The notes beneath the pieces are model-generated. The model saw only the letters and a program-made list of their open reading frames with translations. It had not been told where the DNA came from and ran no database searches. A stretch of DNA of 64,000 nt from positions 1 through 64,000 of the forward strand of contig JARVLF010000012.1 of NCBI GenBank assembly GCA_030849465.1, given 5' to 3'. Numbering within the stretch: position 1 is the first letter of the stretch; each line of letters opens with the position of its first letter. This DNA is from Moesziomyces globuligerus. Its lineage: Eukaryota > Basidiomycota > Ustilaginomycetes > Ustilaginales > Ustilaginaceae. This document shows, piece after piece, positions 32,009 to 41,493 of the stretch. Made by a program: the position numbers and the translations under genes.

Positions 32009-32844
32009 GCGATCGTGTTTCGCGCCTGGCCGTGCTCGAGTAGCTGCGGGTCGGAAGGGTGGGGGTTGATGGGTTTGGACTGGAGGTGCGCCTGGTTGGT
32101 GGAGCGGCCGCGGCTGTGGCTGAGCGAGTTGGAGTGACCGGCCTTGGAGAAGAGGTTGGTTCGGCGTAAGAAGAAGAAGAGGTGGGTGTAGAGGCAGAGG
32201 ATGACGACGAAGACGATGGCGCGCGGGACGAACTGGAAGAGCGCGGTGAAGAGGAAGGGGGTGGTGAAGGCGCAGTAGCCGCCTCGAAAGCCGAATCCGC
32301 CGAGGCCAAAGGGGATGGCGTTGATGGCGAAGGAGAGGACCCAGAAGATGGGCCAGAGCCAGCGGACGCGCTTTTCGACGGTGAGGGTGAAGGAGGAGAG
32401 GGGATGTACGAGGATCATGTAGGTGACGATGGCGATGGAGAGGTTCCAGAGGTGCTGGGAGAAGATGGAGCTGACGAGGACGTAGCCGAGGAAGGTGCAG
32501 GGCTGGTGATGCTGTACGAGGTTGATGTTTGCGATGAGGCAGGCGGTGGTGATGATGATGACGACCGAGGTGGCGAGGTCGGAGGTGGCGAGGCCGAGGA
32601 TGAGGGCGTGGCGGAGCTTGCGGCTGCGCCTGTTGATGCAGTAAGGGAGGATGATGGCGATGGAGCCGAAGAAGGAGAGGCAGCAGATGACCATGTCGAC
32701 AATGTTGCCGGTGGTGCCGACGCTCTCGCGCTGGAAGGTGGCGGCGGGGTCGGTGGTGTTGTCGGCGGCGATGACGCGCACCGAGGGGTCCTCGTAGTGG
32801 AACCCCCAGGCATGGGGCAGCGCCGAGGGCTGTAGCAAGCTCAT
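30454..32844 (-). CDS. Git3-like G-protein-coupled receptor with a very long third loop
   Basis: The first ATG in frame is 32844 and gives 796 aa. Five hydrophobic segments come first (from VDMVICCLSFFGSIAIILPY near residue 47 to AIVFVVILCLYTHLFFFLRR near 225). A hydrophilic loop of about 430 residues follows, with a run of ten Gln, many Ser and phosphorylation-like acidic and basic patches. The last two spans are LLLLLYPAAYCLLFSISIA and WLIFAQGAIDAIIFQF, followed by a basic tail (RQRMKRRRRKA). Five spans, a giant loop and two spans is the layout of fungal Git3/Gpr1 nutrient receptors, which act on the plasma membrane through a G-alpha protein to cAMP. The ligand is not determinable. Confidence 0.8.
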
Positions 32845-34469
32845 GGGGAGCAGAGGCGCCGCACGAGCGAGTCGTGGGCAGGAGGCGAGATCAAAGATTG
32901 CCAGGCCGCGGTGGAGAGGCAAGAGGGCGAGAGCGCTACGAGGCGTGCGCGACGCAGGGTATCAACATGCAGCGTGATCAGACGAGTGGAGTCATGGGAG
33001 ATGGGCGGCGCAGGTGGTAGATAGGAGTAGGCCGTATGTGATGATGGCGATGCGCAATGGTGGTGGGTGATGAACAAGTAGCGGCGGGTACGGTATGAAG
33101 CCAAGAGGGGTCTGGATGGCGGTGGGGGATGGTGTGCAACGTCGGGTGCGGTTGTGAGTGGGAGAGTAAGCACCAACCGCCAGCCGCTCTGCCACTTTGG
33201 GCCGTTGCCGGAAAAGCAAACCAAAGCGAGCAAAACCACGCTGGCTGGTTGAGAGCTGGTCAGGCACTCGCTCGGTCTCACTCACCCGCTCACTCATTGC
33301 CGTTCAGACGCCGCCGCGCGGTTGGATTCACAATTTCGGATTTTCTCTTTCTCTCATTTCTCCCATTTCTCTCATTTCGAAAGAAAGACGCTCGGGCGAT
33401 CAAAAGCGCGCTCTGGATCTGCATTGCAAATTCAGACGCCGTGCCGAGGCTGCAAATGAGAGCCAACTCGCCTCGTCCATGCTGCAGCCTCGATGCAGCC
33501 TCGATGCAGGCACGCGCCGACTCGATGGCGCGCTCCCTGGATGACCGCCGCCACGGCGCCGGGTGCGTGTCGTGCTCAACATCAAGTCCACACTTGGCGC
33601 TGTCAAAAAGAGGCGTTGTCGGAGCGGCTGCCGACACTGTCACCGGCTGAACCTCTACATTTTTGCCCTCGTGTTCGCGCATCGCTTTGACAGCATCTCC
33701 TTGTCCCGCCACCCACATCGGCCATCGGTCCCATCGGCCCCGTCGCGGCAGCCTCCGATCTCCTTTGCCCCCTTTTTCTTTTTGCTGCTTCTGCCCGATC
33801 GCTGCTGGGCCAGGTCTTGGCGCTCGTCGTCCCGTCGAGCCGCATGTTAGGGCTCGCTGAGAAAAACAGAGGGGCAGGGTCGAACCGAGCTAGCCGAGAA
33901 GCGGAGTTGCGATTTTCTCTCGCAGGCAGCAGCAGCAGCAGCAGCGCACTCACAATACAGGAGCCAGCTCGGTGCGGCGGAGTTGAACCACTTGTCTCGC
34001 CTCCCCCTCCCGGTGCCTTGCCACTCACACCCTTCATCACCACCGCTCGACCATCACACCGTCACACGGCGTTGCACTTTGCAACCAACCAAGGGTGCAA
34101 CTTGTGGGAAAGGGGGATGGGCAAGGGTGTGCGGCCAACCAGGTCCGGGACCCCTTGCAGCTCATTGTCCGGCCAACAGAGGCGTGGAAACCGCTTCAAA
34201 GCGCTAGGCGGAACAACTCACTTTGCCCTCCCTCGTTTGCCGAGCTGCACATCATCCAGTCGCCGCGCCACTCTTGCTGCCCCAGCAGCCGTGGGAGAGT
34301 CAGAAACGCAAAGTCCCGTCCCCCCTCGCTTGCCTTTCCCTTGGCTCCCACATGCCCCAACCATCCTCTTCATGCAATCCATGCGCTTGCCTCTCACGCT
34401 CCACGCTCCCAACAGCCTTGGCGCACATCGCAGCACATGGGAGTCTCAGTAGTTTTGCCATGCAGAGGT
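32845..34469. other. Intergenic with the receptor promoter and leader, 1.6 kb
   Basis: Lies upstream of the receptor gene and downstream of the J-protein gene (both minus). It contains CT-rich tracts (33340-33380) and a short CAG run (33928-33942). No supported gene. Confidence 0.6.
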
Positions 34470-36026
34470 CTATCGTAGTGCAGCCCCAGCAGCGTCGGCT
34501 ACTTTGGCGCTCATGGCGCTCGGCTCGTCGAATGCCGACGCATCGCCAGCCTTGGGCTCGTCTGGCTCGACCGCCGCCTCGCCTGCTCGAGGCGCCTCTG
34601 CATCCACATGCGTCCATGCCTCGCTCGAAGCGCTTTCCGCCGCCGTCGTCGCCTCGCCGATACCCGCCGGTACCTCGCTTTCTTCCCCCTCGATAGGCGC
34701 CGCTGGTGGCGACGCATCCGCCTCCGCATCTGCCGCATCGGCAATGCAAGTCTTAGCCGTGTCTTTCCCTGATGGCGACACGCTCGTGTCGTCCTCTGCT
34801 GGTGTTGATACAGCATCGGCTGCGTCCGAAGTCTTTGCCGTCCCTGAGCCTGCTTCGACCCGTGGCTCTTCGAATGATGTTGTCCCGTGTGGTGTATCTT
34901 CCTGCTTGATCGCCTCGGTGCGCTGCTCGTCTGCGCTCGGCTCGTGCCTGACCGTCTGCTTGGGTGCATGTCGCAGCGCCTGGGCCAGCTGCGGATGTTG
35001 CTGCAGCAGACTCCGGCTCAGCAGCACCTCGTCGATGCGCGCAAACAGCTTCGCCTCGTCGCCGCTCATCTCCCTCGCCTCCACCTTGGCTTCGAGCTGC
35101 GGTCGGAACGGCTGCATCTCCCTCGCAAAGTTGCCGAGCGCCGTCCTGGCCACCAGCTCGGCCGCCTGGTGCACCGTCTGCGTCTTGATCCGCACCGCCT
35201 CGAGCTCCGCCTTGGCTCGCTCCGCCCGGCTCGCCTTGCTCCTCGCCGGCGCACCGCGCTCGCCGTATTCGAGCACGTCCAGCGCCGCACCGAGCTGCAT
35301 CGACGCAAAGAAGAAGTTGATAAACAGCGAATGCGCCAGCTGCCGCACATCGTAGATCGTCATGTTGGGCAGCAGGATCGCCAGCCACCGTGGATACTCG
35401 GGTGCCACGAGCATCGACAGCTCCGCCGCCAGCAATGCAAACAGACACGCGAGCCTCCAGAAGCTCACGCCGCTCGCGCCTCCGCCATTCATGTACCCGA
35501 ACAGCGCGTACATGGCCGGGTTGATCGTGTAGAAGCCTACGAGGCTCATCAGCCCGCGCCGCATAAAGTCGCGCGCAGACTCGCAGTCCTTCCACTCGGC
35601 GACCTCGGCGCCGAAGCGGTCGTACGCGAAGCGCTTCACGGGCTCGGAGAGCGCATCGTGCGCGCGGCGCAGCACGATGAAAAACGCCTCGCCCTGCTCG
35701 CCCACCTTGTCCGGATGGTAGCGCCGTGCGAGCGCACGGAACGATCGCCTCACCCCCTCGCCGTCCACATCCAGCGGCAGCGCAAGCAGCTGGTAGTAGT
35801 TCGGTTGCGCTGTGGCAGCAGCGTTGACGAGTTGGTAGACGAGCGTGCCGACGATGACCGCGGTGCGTGCGAGTTGCACGTGGTTGTTCCGACGTTGCAC
35901 CGCAGCAGGCGCAGGCGGCGTGACGAGCTGCATCGAGTAGCACGCATTCAGCAGCAGCTGAGAGCCGAACGACGGCAGCCACCACCACGTCAGCAGCGAC
36001 GTGAACTGCGACACGTCCACCTTCAT
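34470..36026 (-). CDS. Membrane-anchored J-domain (Hsp40) protein
   Basis: Single exon, 518 aa. A hydrophobic N-terminus (LLTWWWLPSFGSQLLLNAC and VQLARTAVIVGTLVYQLV) is followed by a J domain (about 75-140) whose HPD motif is in RRYHPDKVGEQ (about 104). This should stimulate an Hsp70 partner. More hydrophobic stretches follow (LMSLVGFYTINPAMYALFG, FWRLACLFALLAAELSMLV), so the J domain is tethered to a membrane, probably the ER. The last 170 residues are acidic, Ala-rich and probably disordered. It differs from Sec63, which has its J domain between spans 2 and 3 and a Brl domain; I do not match it to a named yeast J protein. Confidence 0.85.
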   Translation of the reverse strand: MKVDVSQFTSLLTWWWLPSFGSQLLLNACYSMQLVTPPAPAAVQRRNNHVQLARTAVIVGTLVYQLVNAAATAQPNYYQLLALPLDVDGEGVRRSFRALARRYHPDKVGEQGEAFFIVLRRAHDALSEPVKRFAYDRFGAEVAEWKDCESARDFMRRGLMSLVGFYTINPAMYALFGYMNGGGASGVSFWRLACLFALLAAELSMLVAPEYPRWLAILLPNMTIYDVRQLAHSLFINFFFASMQLGAALDVLEYGERGAPARSKASRAERAKAELEAVRIKTQTVHQAAELVARTALGNFAREMQPFRPQLEAKVEAREMSGDEAKLFARIDEVLLSRSLLQQHPQLAQALRHAPKQTVRHEPSADEQRTEAIKQEDTPHGTTSFEEPRVEAGSGTAKTSDAADAVSTPAEDDTSVSPSGKDTAKTCIADAADAEADASPPAAPIEGEESEVPAGIGEATTAAESASSEAWTHVDAEAPRAGEAAVEPDEPKAGDASAFDEPSAMSAKVADAAGAALR

Positions 36027-36358
36027 CCTTGCGCGGCCTTCGAGATCGGATGCGGGATGTGGTGTTTCAAGTTGGACCTGTGTCGCCTGCGTTGGCTCGA
36101 GAGCTCTGGCAGTTCAGGGTCCAGGGCGTGTGCACATGGATCACGTAAGCGTGACACCGCCTCCATCCGTTGTCCACCACTTTTTAAGCGACGAAAAAAT
36201 TCCAAAATCCCAGACTTGAGTGCTGGGCACACGAGCCGCCGCCGCACGAGGACGCTCTTTTTTCACCTTTGCTGGAACTTCTCGACAGGGAGAGCTCAAA
36301 GTGACACGACGAGCTCCACCAAAGGGTCCACCTGCTCGACTGCCACCATCCATTCGCC
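36027..36358. promoter_or_regulatory. Shared divergent promoter, J-protein gene and NOC3
   Basis: About 332 bp between start codons hold both promoters. An AT-rich patch (TTTTTAAGCGACGAAAAAATT, near 36180-36200) lies in the middle. Confidence 0.5.
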
Positions 36359-39300
36359 ATGCCTGCTGTCAAGCGCAAAGCAGCTGCGTCCAGCAGCGGC
36401 GCCAAGCCCAAAAGACCCACCAACAGGCAGGCGCGCACCAACCCCGCACGCCGCCCCAAACTCGCCGCCCAGCTCGACATGTACATCCGCCGCGACGATG
36501 ACGACGAGATTCCCGACGACGACGACGATGGAGCACAGACGCCCGCGCCAAAGCAGAACGGCAAGGCCGCAGCACACGATGTCGAGTACGAGCCAGAGTC
36601 GGACGAGGCCTCGGACGTAGCCGACACCGACGACGACGCAGAGGAGCCCGCAGGCGTCAAGACCGTCTCGGCCGCCAACCTCGCCTTCCTCGAGGGGCTC
36701 GACAAGAACAAGGCGCTCGACGTCTCCCAGAAGGATGCCAAGCTCAAGGCCAAACAGCTCAAGCGCGACGACCGCAGGGCGTTTGACGACGAGCGCAAGC
36801 GCATCGCCGCCGAGAACAAGGCACGACTCGCCCAGCCGCTCTCGGAGGAGGACGACGACGACGACGATGAGTTCGACTCGGACCTCCTCAGCGACCAAGA
36901 AGAGGAGCAAGAAGAGGACGACGAGGTGGTGAGGGGGGAGAAGAGGCACTTCCAGGAGTACAGCGATGTGTCCGAGGGCGAGGAGGTGGGTGCCTCGTCG
37001 GACGAGGACGAGGCGCCGACACGCAAAGCCGAGCCGAAACGCAAGCTCAAGACAGACGACGACGCAGAGGCATCCTACCTCGCTAGGTTGGGCAAGCGCA
37101 AGGCGCGCGAGCAGTACATGCTCGAGGAGGAACGCAGGAAGCGTGTCAATGCCAAGCTGCCTGTCCGAAGGCTCGATGGCGAATCGGCCAGCAGCGAAGA
37201 GGAACTCGATCAGGAGGACGACGAGGTGGAGGACGAGGATAGGGAGGAAAGCGAGCCGGACGGTCTCGGTTCCGATGTGCCATTCGACTCTGCCTCGGAC
37301 GAAGAGGCTCCCGCACCCAAGAGCGCCAGCCGTGCCGTCCACGCGCCGATTCCCCGCGGTGGCGAGAGCTCGGACGACGAACCGCTGCCGTCCGCATCTG
37401 CGCCTGCCGCGCCGCACACGTCGATCACGCACTCGGCGCGCTTCAACCTGACAGCTCCGTACGACATCCTGCTCACCTCGCACGCGTGCCGCCTCCCGCG
37501 CGCCCCCGCCAAGCCCAAGGCCGCGGCCGCCTACCGAGCGGCGGTGGCCGCGGCGCAGAAGCAGACGCTGCTGCTGGCGCGCAACCAGATCGCCTCGCTC
37601 GCCTCGCAGATCATCGCGGACCCCGAAGTCAACCTCGGCCTGCTGCGTCGGCTCGCCGTCTTTGCCGCGCCCACCGTCGCTGCTCCGCCCGAAAAGGTCG
37701 CCGAGATCAAGGCGGAGCAGGCCGCAGCCAAGGCCGACGCCGCGCGCGCCTCGACGCCGAGGCCGACCAAGGTCGAGGTGCCGCCGGCGGTGCGTCAGCT
37801 CGCGCTGCTCTCGCTGCTCGCCGTCTTTGTCGACATCCTCCCCGGCTACCGCATCCGCAGCCTCTCGGACAAGGAGCAGGAGGAGAAGGTGGGTCAGGAC
37901 GTCGCGCGGCGTCGCGAGTACGAGGCGGGCCTCGTCGGCGTCTACCGCGACTACCTCGAGCTGTGCGAGGCCGAGCTCAAGGCGGCCGCCGCCGCGGCCA
38001 GCGGAGCCGAGGACCCAAAGAAGGCGCGCGTCGGCGTGGGCAAGTTGGAGCAGGCAGCGGTGCGCGTGTTTGCGACGCTGGCGGTGCGTGCGGTGCACTT
38101 TAACTTTCGCCAGAACATCCTCGGTGTGGTGGTGGCGCGGCTGTCGCGGCGGAGCTGGGGTGCGGACGAGGAGGCGTGTTTCGAGGCGATCCAGAGCGTC
38201 GTGCTCGGCGATCGGACGGGCGAGGTCTCGCTCGAGGTGGTCCGCCTCATCCACCGCATGACCAAGGAGCGCCGGTACAAGGTCAACTCGCGCGTGCTCG
38301 ATCTGCTCCTCCACCTGCGCCTGCGCGACGAGCTGGGCAACAAACGTGCCTCGACCACCACGGCGACCGATCCCGAGGTCGAGGCGGCCAAGGCGCGGCG
38401 CGAGGCCGAGGAGCGCCGTGCGGCGATGAAGGCGCGCGAGAAGCGCGGCAAGGGCGGCAAGGCCAAGGCCAAGGAGGTGCGCAAGGGCCTCGCTACGCAT
38501 CTGAGCAAGAAGCAGGTCAAGAAGCAGAAGGAGATCCGCGCCATCCAAGACGAGATGAAGGAGGCAGAAGCGACGGTCGATCTCGAGCTCAGGGAGAGGA
38601 ATCAGACCGAGACGCTCAAGCTCGTCTTTGTGCTCTACTTTACCGTGCTCAAGGCGCCGATCGGATCGGTGGCGGTCAAGGTGCTCGAGAGCACGATGAA
38701 GGGGTTGAGCATGTATGCGCATCGGGTCAACGTCGACTTTTTCCGCGATCTGCTCAACGTGCTCAAGCTGCACGTCCAGACCAACGCTACGCTTCTGGAT
38801 TCCAACAACCCCGACGCTTCTGCGGTGGATTCGGACGACGAGTCGGGGAGTGAGGATGAGTTGGACAACGTCTTGTTGGATCAGTCGATGCTGACGCAGG
38901 TGATTCGACAGATCGTCGTGGCGCTCAAGACGACGTTTGACCTTTTCCTCAATCAGCACGAGGCGAGTGTTTTGAACCTCGATCTGTCCGAGATGCTTTC
39001 GCATCTGTACTATGTGCTTTTCTTCCTGCCGTTTGTAGCCGAGACGCATCTGATCCAGCATGCGACGTTGGTTGATCTGGCACTCGATTCCATCCACGCC
39101 ATCCTCATTCGATCACGCACCGCCTTTGCAGCGCATGTTTACGCGGGCTTTGCTAAACGGCTCACGATCATCGCACTGCAACTGCCGGCGCAGAGCGCGA
39201 AAAAGGCGCTCGGATTGACGGCGCATCTGTTGACCAAGCAGACCGCGGCACAGAACGCCGTCTCGGCCATGGCACTGCTCGACCTCGACGACCAGAGCCG

Positions 39301-39463
39301 AAACGGAACCTACCAGGCAGACGGAAAGTCGCTCGCCAACAGCAGAGTGCTCGATTCGGGTCAGACGCTCCTCTGGGAACTCTGCCACCTCGCTACCACC
39401 TCCAACGCAGACCTCGTCCAACAGGCCCACAACGTCTGGGCCCTCAAAGACTCCGCCTCCTAG
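36359..39463 (+). CDS. NOC3: Nucleolar complex protein 3 (60S pre-ribosome assembly)
   Basis: Single exon, 1034 aa. Noc3 pairs with Noc2 and escorts pre-60S particles from the nucleolus to the nucleoplasm; in yeast it also has a role in replication initiation. Residues 1-360 are basic, then rich in Asp and Glu (several long acidic runs). The diagnostic segment is LALLSLLAVFVDILPGYRIRSLSD (about 480-500), followed by a helical repeat-like region and the CBF/Mak21-type domain (about 740-1000, with LKLVFVLYFTVLKAP and VDFFRDLLNVLKLHV). Basic patches rich in KKQVKKQK suit nuclear import. The length is somewhat above the yeast protein because of the acidic parts. Confidence 0.93.
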   Translation: MPAVKRKAAASSSGAKPKRPTNRQARTNPARRPKLAAQLDMYIRRDDDDEIPDDDDDGAQTPAPKQNGKAAAHDVEYEPESDEASDVADTDDDAEEPAGVKTVSAANLAFLEGLDKNKALDVSQKDAKLKAKQLKRDDRRAFDDERKRIAAENKARLAQPLSEEDDDDDDEFDSDLLSDQEEEQEEDDEVVRGEKRHFQEYSDVSEGEEVGASSDEDEAPTRKAEPKRKLKTDDDAEASYLARLGKRKAREQYMLEEERRKRVNAKLPVRRLDGESASSEEELDQEDDEVEDEDREESEPDGLGSDVPFDSASDEEAPAPKSASRAVHAPIPRGGESSDDEPLPSASAPAAPHTSITHSARFNLTAPYDILLTSHACRLPRAPAKPKAAAAYRAAVAAAQKQTLLLARNQIASLASQIIADPEVNLGLLRRLAVFAAPTVAAPPEKVAEIKAEQAAAKADAARASTPRPTKVEVPPAVRQLALLSLLAVFVDILPGYRIRSLSDKEQEEKVGQDVARRREYEAGLVGVYRDYLELCEAELKAAAAAASGAEDPKKARVGVGKLEQAAVRVFATLAVRAVHFNFRQNILGVVVARLSRRSWGADEEACFEAIQSVVLGDRTGEVSLEVVRLIHRMTKERRYKVNSRVLDLLLHLRLRDELGNKRASTTTATDPEVEAAKARREAEERRAAMKAREKRGKGGKAKAKEVRKGLATHLSKKQVKKQKEIRAIQDEMKEAEATVDLELRERNQTETLKLVFVLYFTVLKAPIGSVAVKVLESTMKGLSMYAHRVNVDFFRDLLNVLKLHVQTNATLLDSNNPDASAVDSDDESGSEDELDNVLLDQSMLTQVIRQIVVALKTTFDLFLNQHEASVLNLDLSEMLSHLYYVLFFLPFVAETHLIQHATLVDLALDSIHAILIRSRTAFAAHVYAGFAKRLTIIALQLPAQSAKKALGLTAHLLTKQTAAQNAVSAMALLDLDDQSRNGTYQADGKSLANSRVLDSGQTLLWELCHLATTSNADLVQQAHNVWALKDSAS

Positions 39464-39709
39464 CAACCCACTGCACAAGCGAAAATGACAAACTCACACA
39501 GAGCAAAAGAAAGAGACAGAGACAGACTCTCTCCGCCATGCTACGCATCGCGAGCTGAGGGCTACACACGCGCACACGTGAGGCAGCAAAGGAAGAAAAC
39601 AAGCGCTGCATGCATACAAGGAGCGTCAGAGACCAAGAGCTGAAATGTCCATAAGAGAGAGAGACAAAAGACGATCAGGACGAAGAGTGCGAAAAGGGGG
39701 AAAGAAGGG

Positions 39710-41011
39710 TTATTGGTAGGGCTGGAGGGTGAAGGGGCAGGCAACGTTGTTGACCTGGGTGTTTGTGTGTTTACGACCGATGAGGCCGTTGATGTTCATG
39801 CTGAGCTGGATGGCGAGGTTGAGGGTGGGTCTGGACTGGCCCTGGATCTGGGGAGCGCACGCCTGGTAAAAGTCCTGCCAGGTCTGATCTCCGGTGGCGT
39901 TGATGCTGACGTAGCTGAACTGGACGGGGAGTTGAAAGAGCGTATTGCCCCTAGGCTTGAAGCTGAGTTGGTCCATTTGGCCCTTGCCGACGAGGCGGAA
40001 GGTGTTGAGGTCGGTGACCTGCATCGTCACGTCGCGCGCGTGCGTTGCGATCCAGCTGGCGCGGTTGTTGGCGCGCAGGTTGAAGCCCATCTGCATGGAA
40101 AAGTTGGTCGGGCTCCGGTTGACCTGCATGCTGGCGCCGTTGGGTAGCGCCGTGACGGGGTTGGTCGAGAGGATGGCAAACGTCGGGACGCGCGGGATGA
40201 CAAAGAAGAGCAGCACGCCGAGCGCAGCGAGGATGAAGAACGCGAGGAAGACGGCGACTCGCGGGCTCAGCCAGCCCCAGAGATGGTCTTGTCCAGACAC
40301 CCAGAGTGCGCATCGTTTCTTGCGGTGGCTGCGTTTGCGACGTCGTTTGGAACTACGCGTCATCTCGCGCAGCTCCTCCTTGGTATACTCGTTGCCCAAC
40401 GCCGGGACGGTGATGAGTTCGATGCCCGTGGTGGAGTCTGCATGCTGCGGACCCATGCCGCTGATCGCATTTGCGCCTGCTGGGGTCGAGTACTGCGAGA
40501 TGCGATTCGGGTTGTTGGAGACGACCATCGAACGACGCGGATCGGCGTTGCGCACATCGAATCCAAACGCCTCGGAGGGGAGCAACGACTTGCGGTTTCC
40601 GGGTGTGTCCGCATACGGCGTCTCGACCAGCGACGCCTTGCTCGCATCCCAGTACGCATCGCTCTGCGAGGCCAAAGCCGAGGTCGAGGTGCGCGCGGGC
40701 ATGGGCCGCGTCATGTTGAAATCATCGTACACGTTCCAATCCTCGTCCTCATCGTCGTCATCGTCGTCGTCGTCGTGGTGTTGGAGATGGTTGGGGTGAT
40801 CGTCGGCATGGGCGCGCGCATAGGCGTACGAGTTGGCCGGGCGCGTATCGTATGCGCCCGAGCCTGCGATGGGCAGCGTCGATGCAGGCGCCGAATCCAG
40901 CGACGCGCGCACGGGATAGTCAAACGGCGACTCGGCCGCATCGGGCTGGGAGGGCTGCGCCGGATGACCGTACGCGTCCGCGGCCGAAGCATAGTGGTAG
41001 GCGTTCGACAT
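39710..41011 (-). CDS. Type II membrane protein with a LEA-2-like domain
   Basis: The first ATG in frame is 41011 and gives 433 aa. The N-terminal 245 residues are hydrophilic with a run of Asp (HHDDDDDDDDEDEDW) and many Ser and Tyr. A basic patch (KRRRKRSHRKKR) precedes one membrane span (VAVFLAFFILAALGVLLFFVI, about 255-275). The C-terminal 155 residues resemble a LEA-2 (WHy-type) beta domain, with SMQMGFNLRANNRASW and a length typical of it, and would lie in the lumen or outside the cell. Plant and fungal proteins of this layout are stress or vacuole related; the role here is unknown. It converges with NOC3 (246 bp apart). Confidence 0.75.
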   Translation of the reverse strand: MSNAYHYASAADAYGHPAQPSQPDAAESPFDYPVRASLDSAPASTLPIAGSGAYDTRPANSYAYARAHADDHPNHLQHHDDDDDDDDEDEDWNVYDDFNMTRPMPARTSTSALASQSDAYWDASKASLVETPYADTPGNRKSLLPSEAFGFDVRNADPRRSMVVSNNPNRISQYSTPAGANAISGMGPQHADSTTGIELITVPALGNEYTKEELREMTRSSKRRRKRSHRKKRCALWVSGQDHLWGWLSPRVAVFLAFFILAALGVLLFFVIPRVPTFAILSTNPVTALPNGASMQVNRSPTNFSMQMGFNLRANNRASWIATHARDVTMQVTDLNTFRLVGKGQMDQLSFKPRGNTLFQLPVQFSYVSINATGDQTWQDFYQACAPQIQGQSRPTLNLAIQLSMNINGLIGRKHTNTQVNNVACPFTLQPYQ

Positions 41012-41493
41012 GGCTTGCGCGCTTGCCGACGAGGTCGAGATGAGATGGTGGAGGTTGGGCAAAACCCAGTCTCGGCGCTGCGCAGCAGTGTGAGTGTGCG
41101 GTGTGGATTGTGATTCACAATTAGGAGCCCTTCATTCCTGAGCTGCAGCTCCTCCCCTTTCCCCTCTCTTTCGGCGCGCCAGATCAGTACAGCACAGCAC
41201 AGCACAGCACAGCACAACAGCACTGCTTCGAGCTGCTTTCAGGGTGCAAGGCTGCAGCTCCGCACCCATCAAAAGACGGCGCTTTTCCGGCGCGGGCGCG
41301 CATCGAAATTTGTACAGTAAATTCACCGAAATTGCCCCCCAAACTCAGCTGGCTCAGCGAGCTGCCTGAGACCAACACCTCTTGTCGCTCTCTCGCAGGC
41401 TAGCTTCTCTGGCTGAAAAATACAGCCATGACCCATGGTGACGATTCACACTCTGTGTGTGTGTGTGTGTTTGTGCGTGTGGTTCTGGTTGTG
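41012..41493. other. Intergenic with two microsatellites
   Basis: Between two minus-strand genes. It contains (AGCAC)5 at 41191-41215 and a TG run at 41454-41470. TACAGTA occurs at 41313-41319. Confidence 0.7.
41191..41215. repeat. Microsatellite (AGCAC)5
   Basis: Five perfect tandem copies of the 5-mer AGCAC. Confidence 0.9.

Noticed and set aside
36296..39097. 933-codon frame antisense to NOC3
   Set aside because: Shadow of the acidic and basic codons of NOC3.
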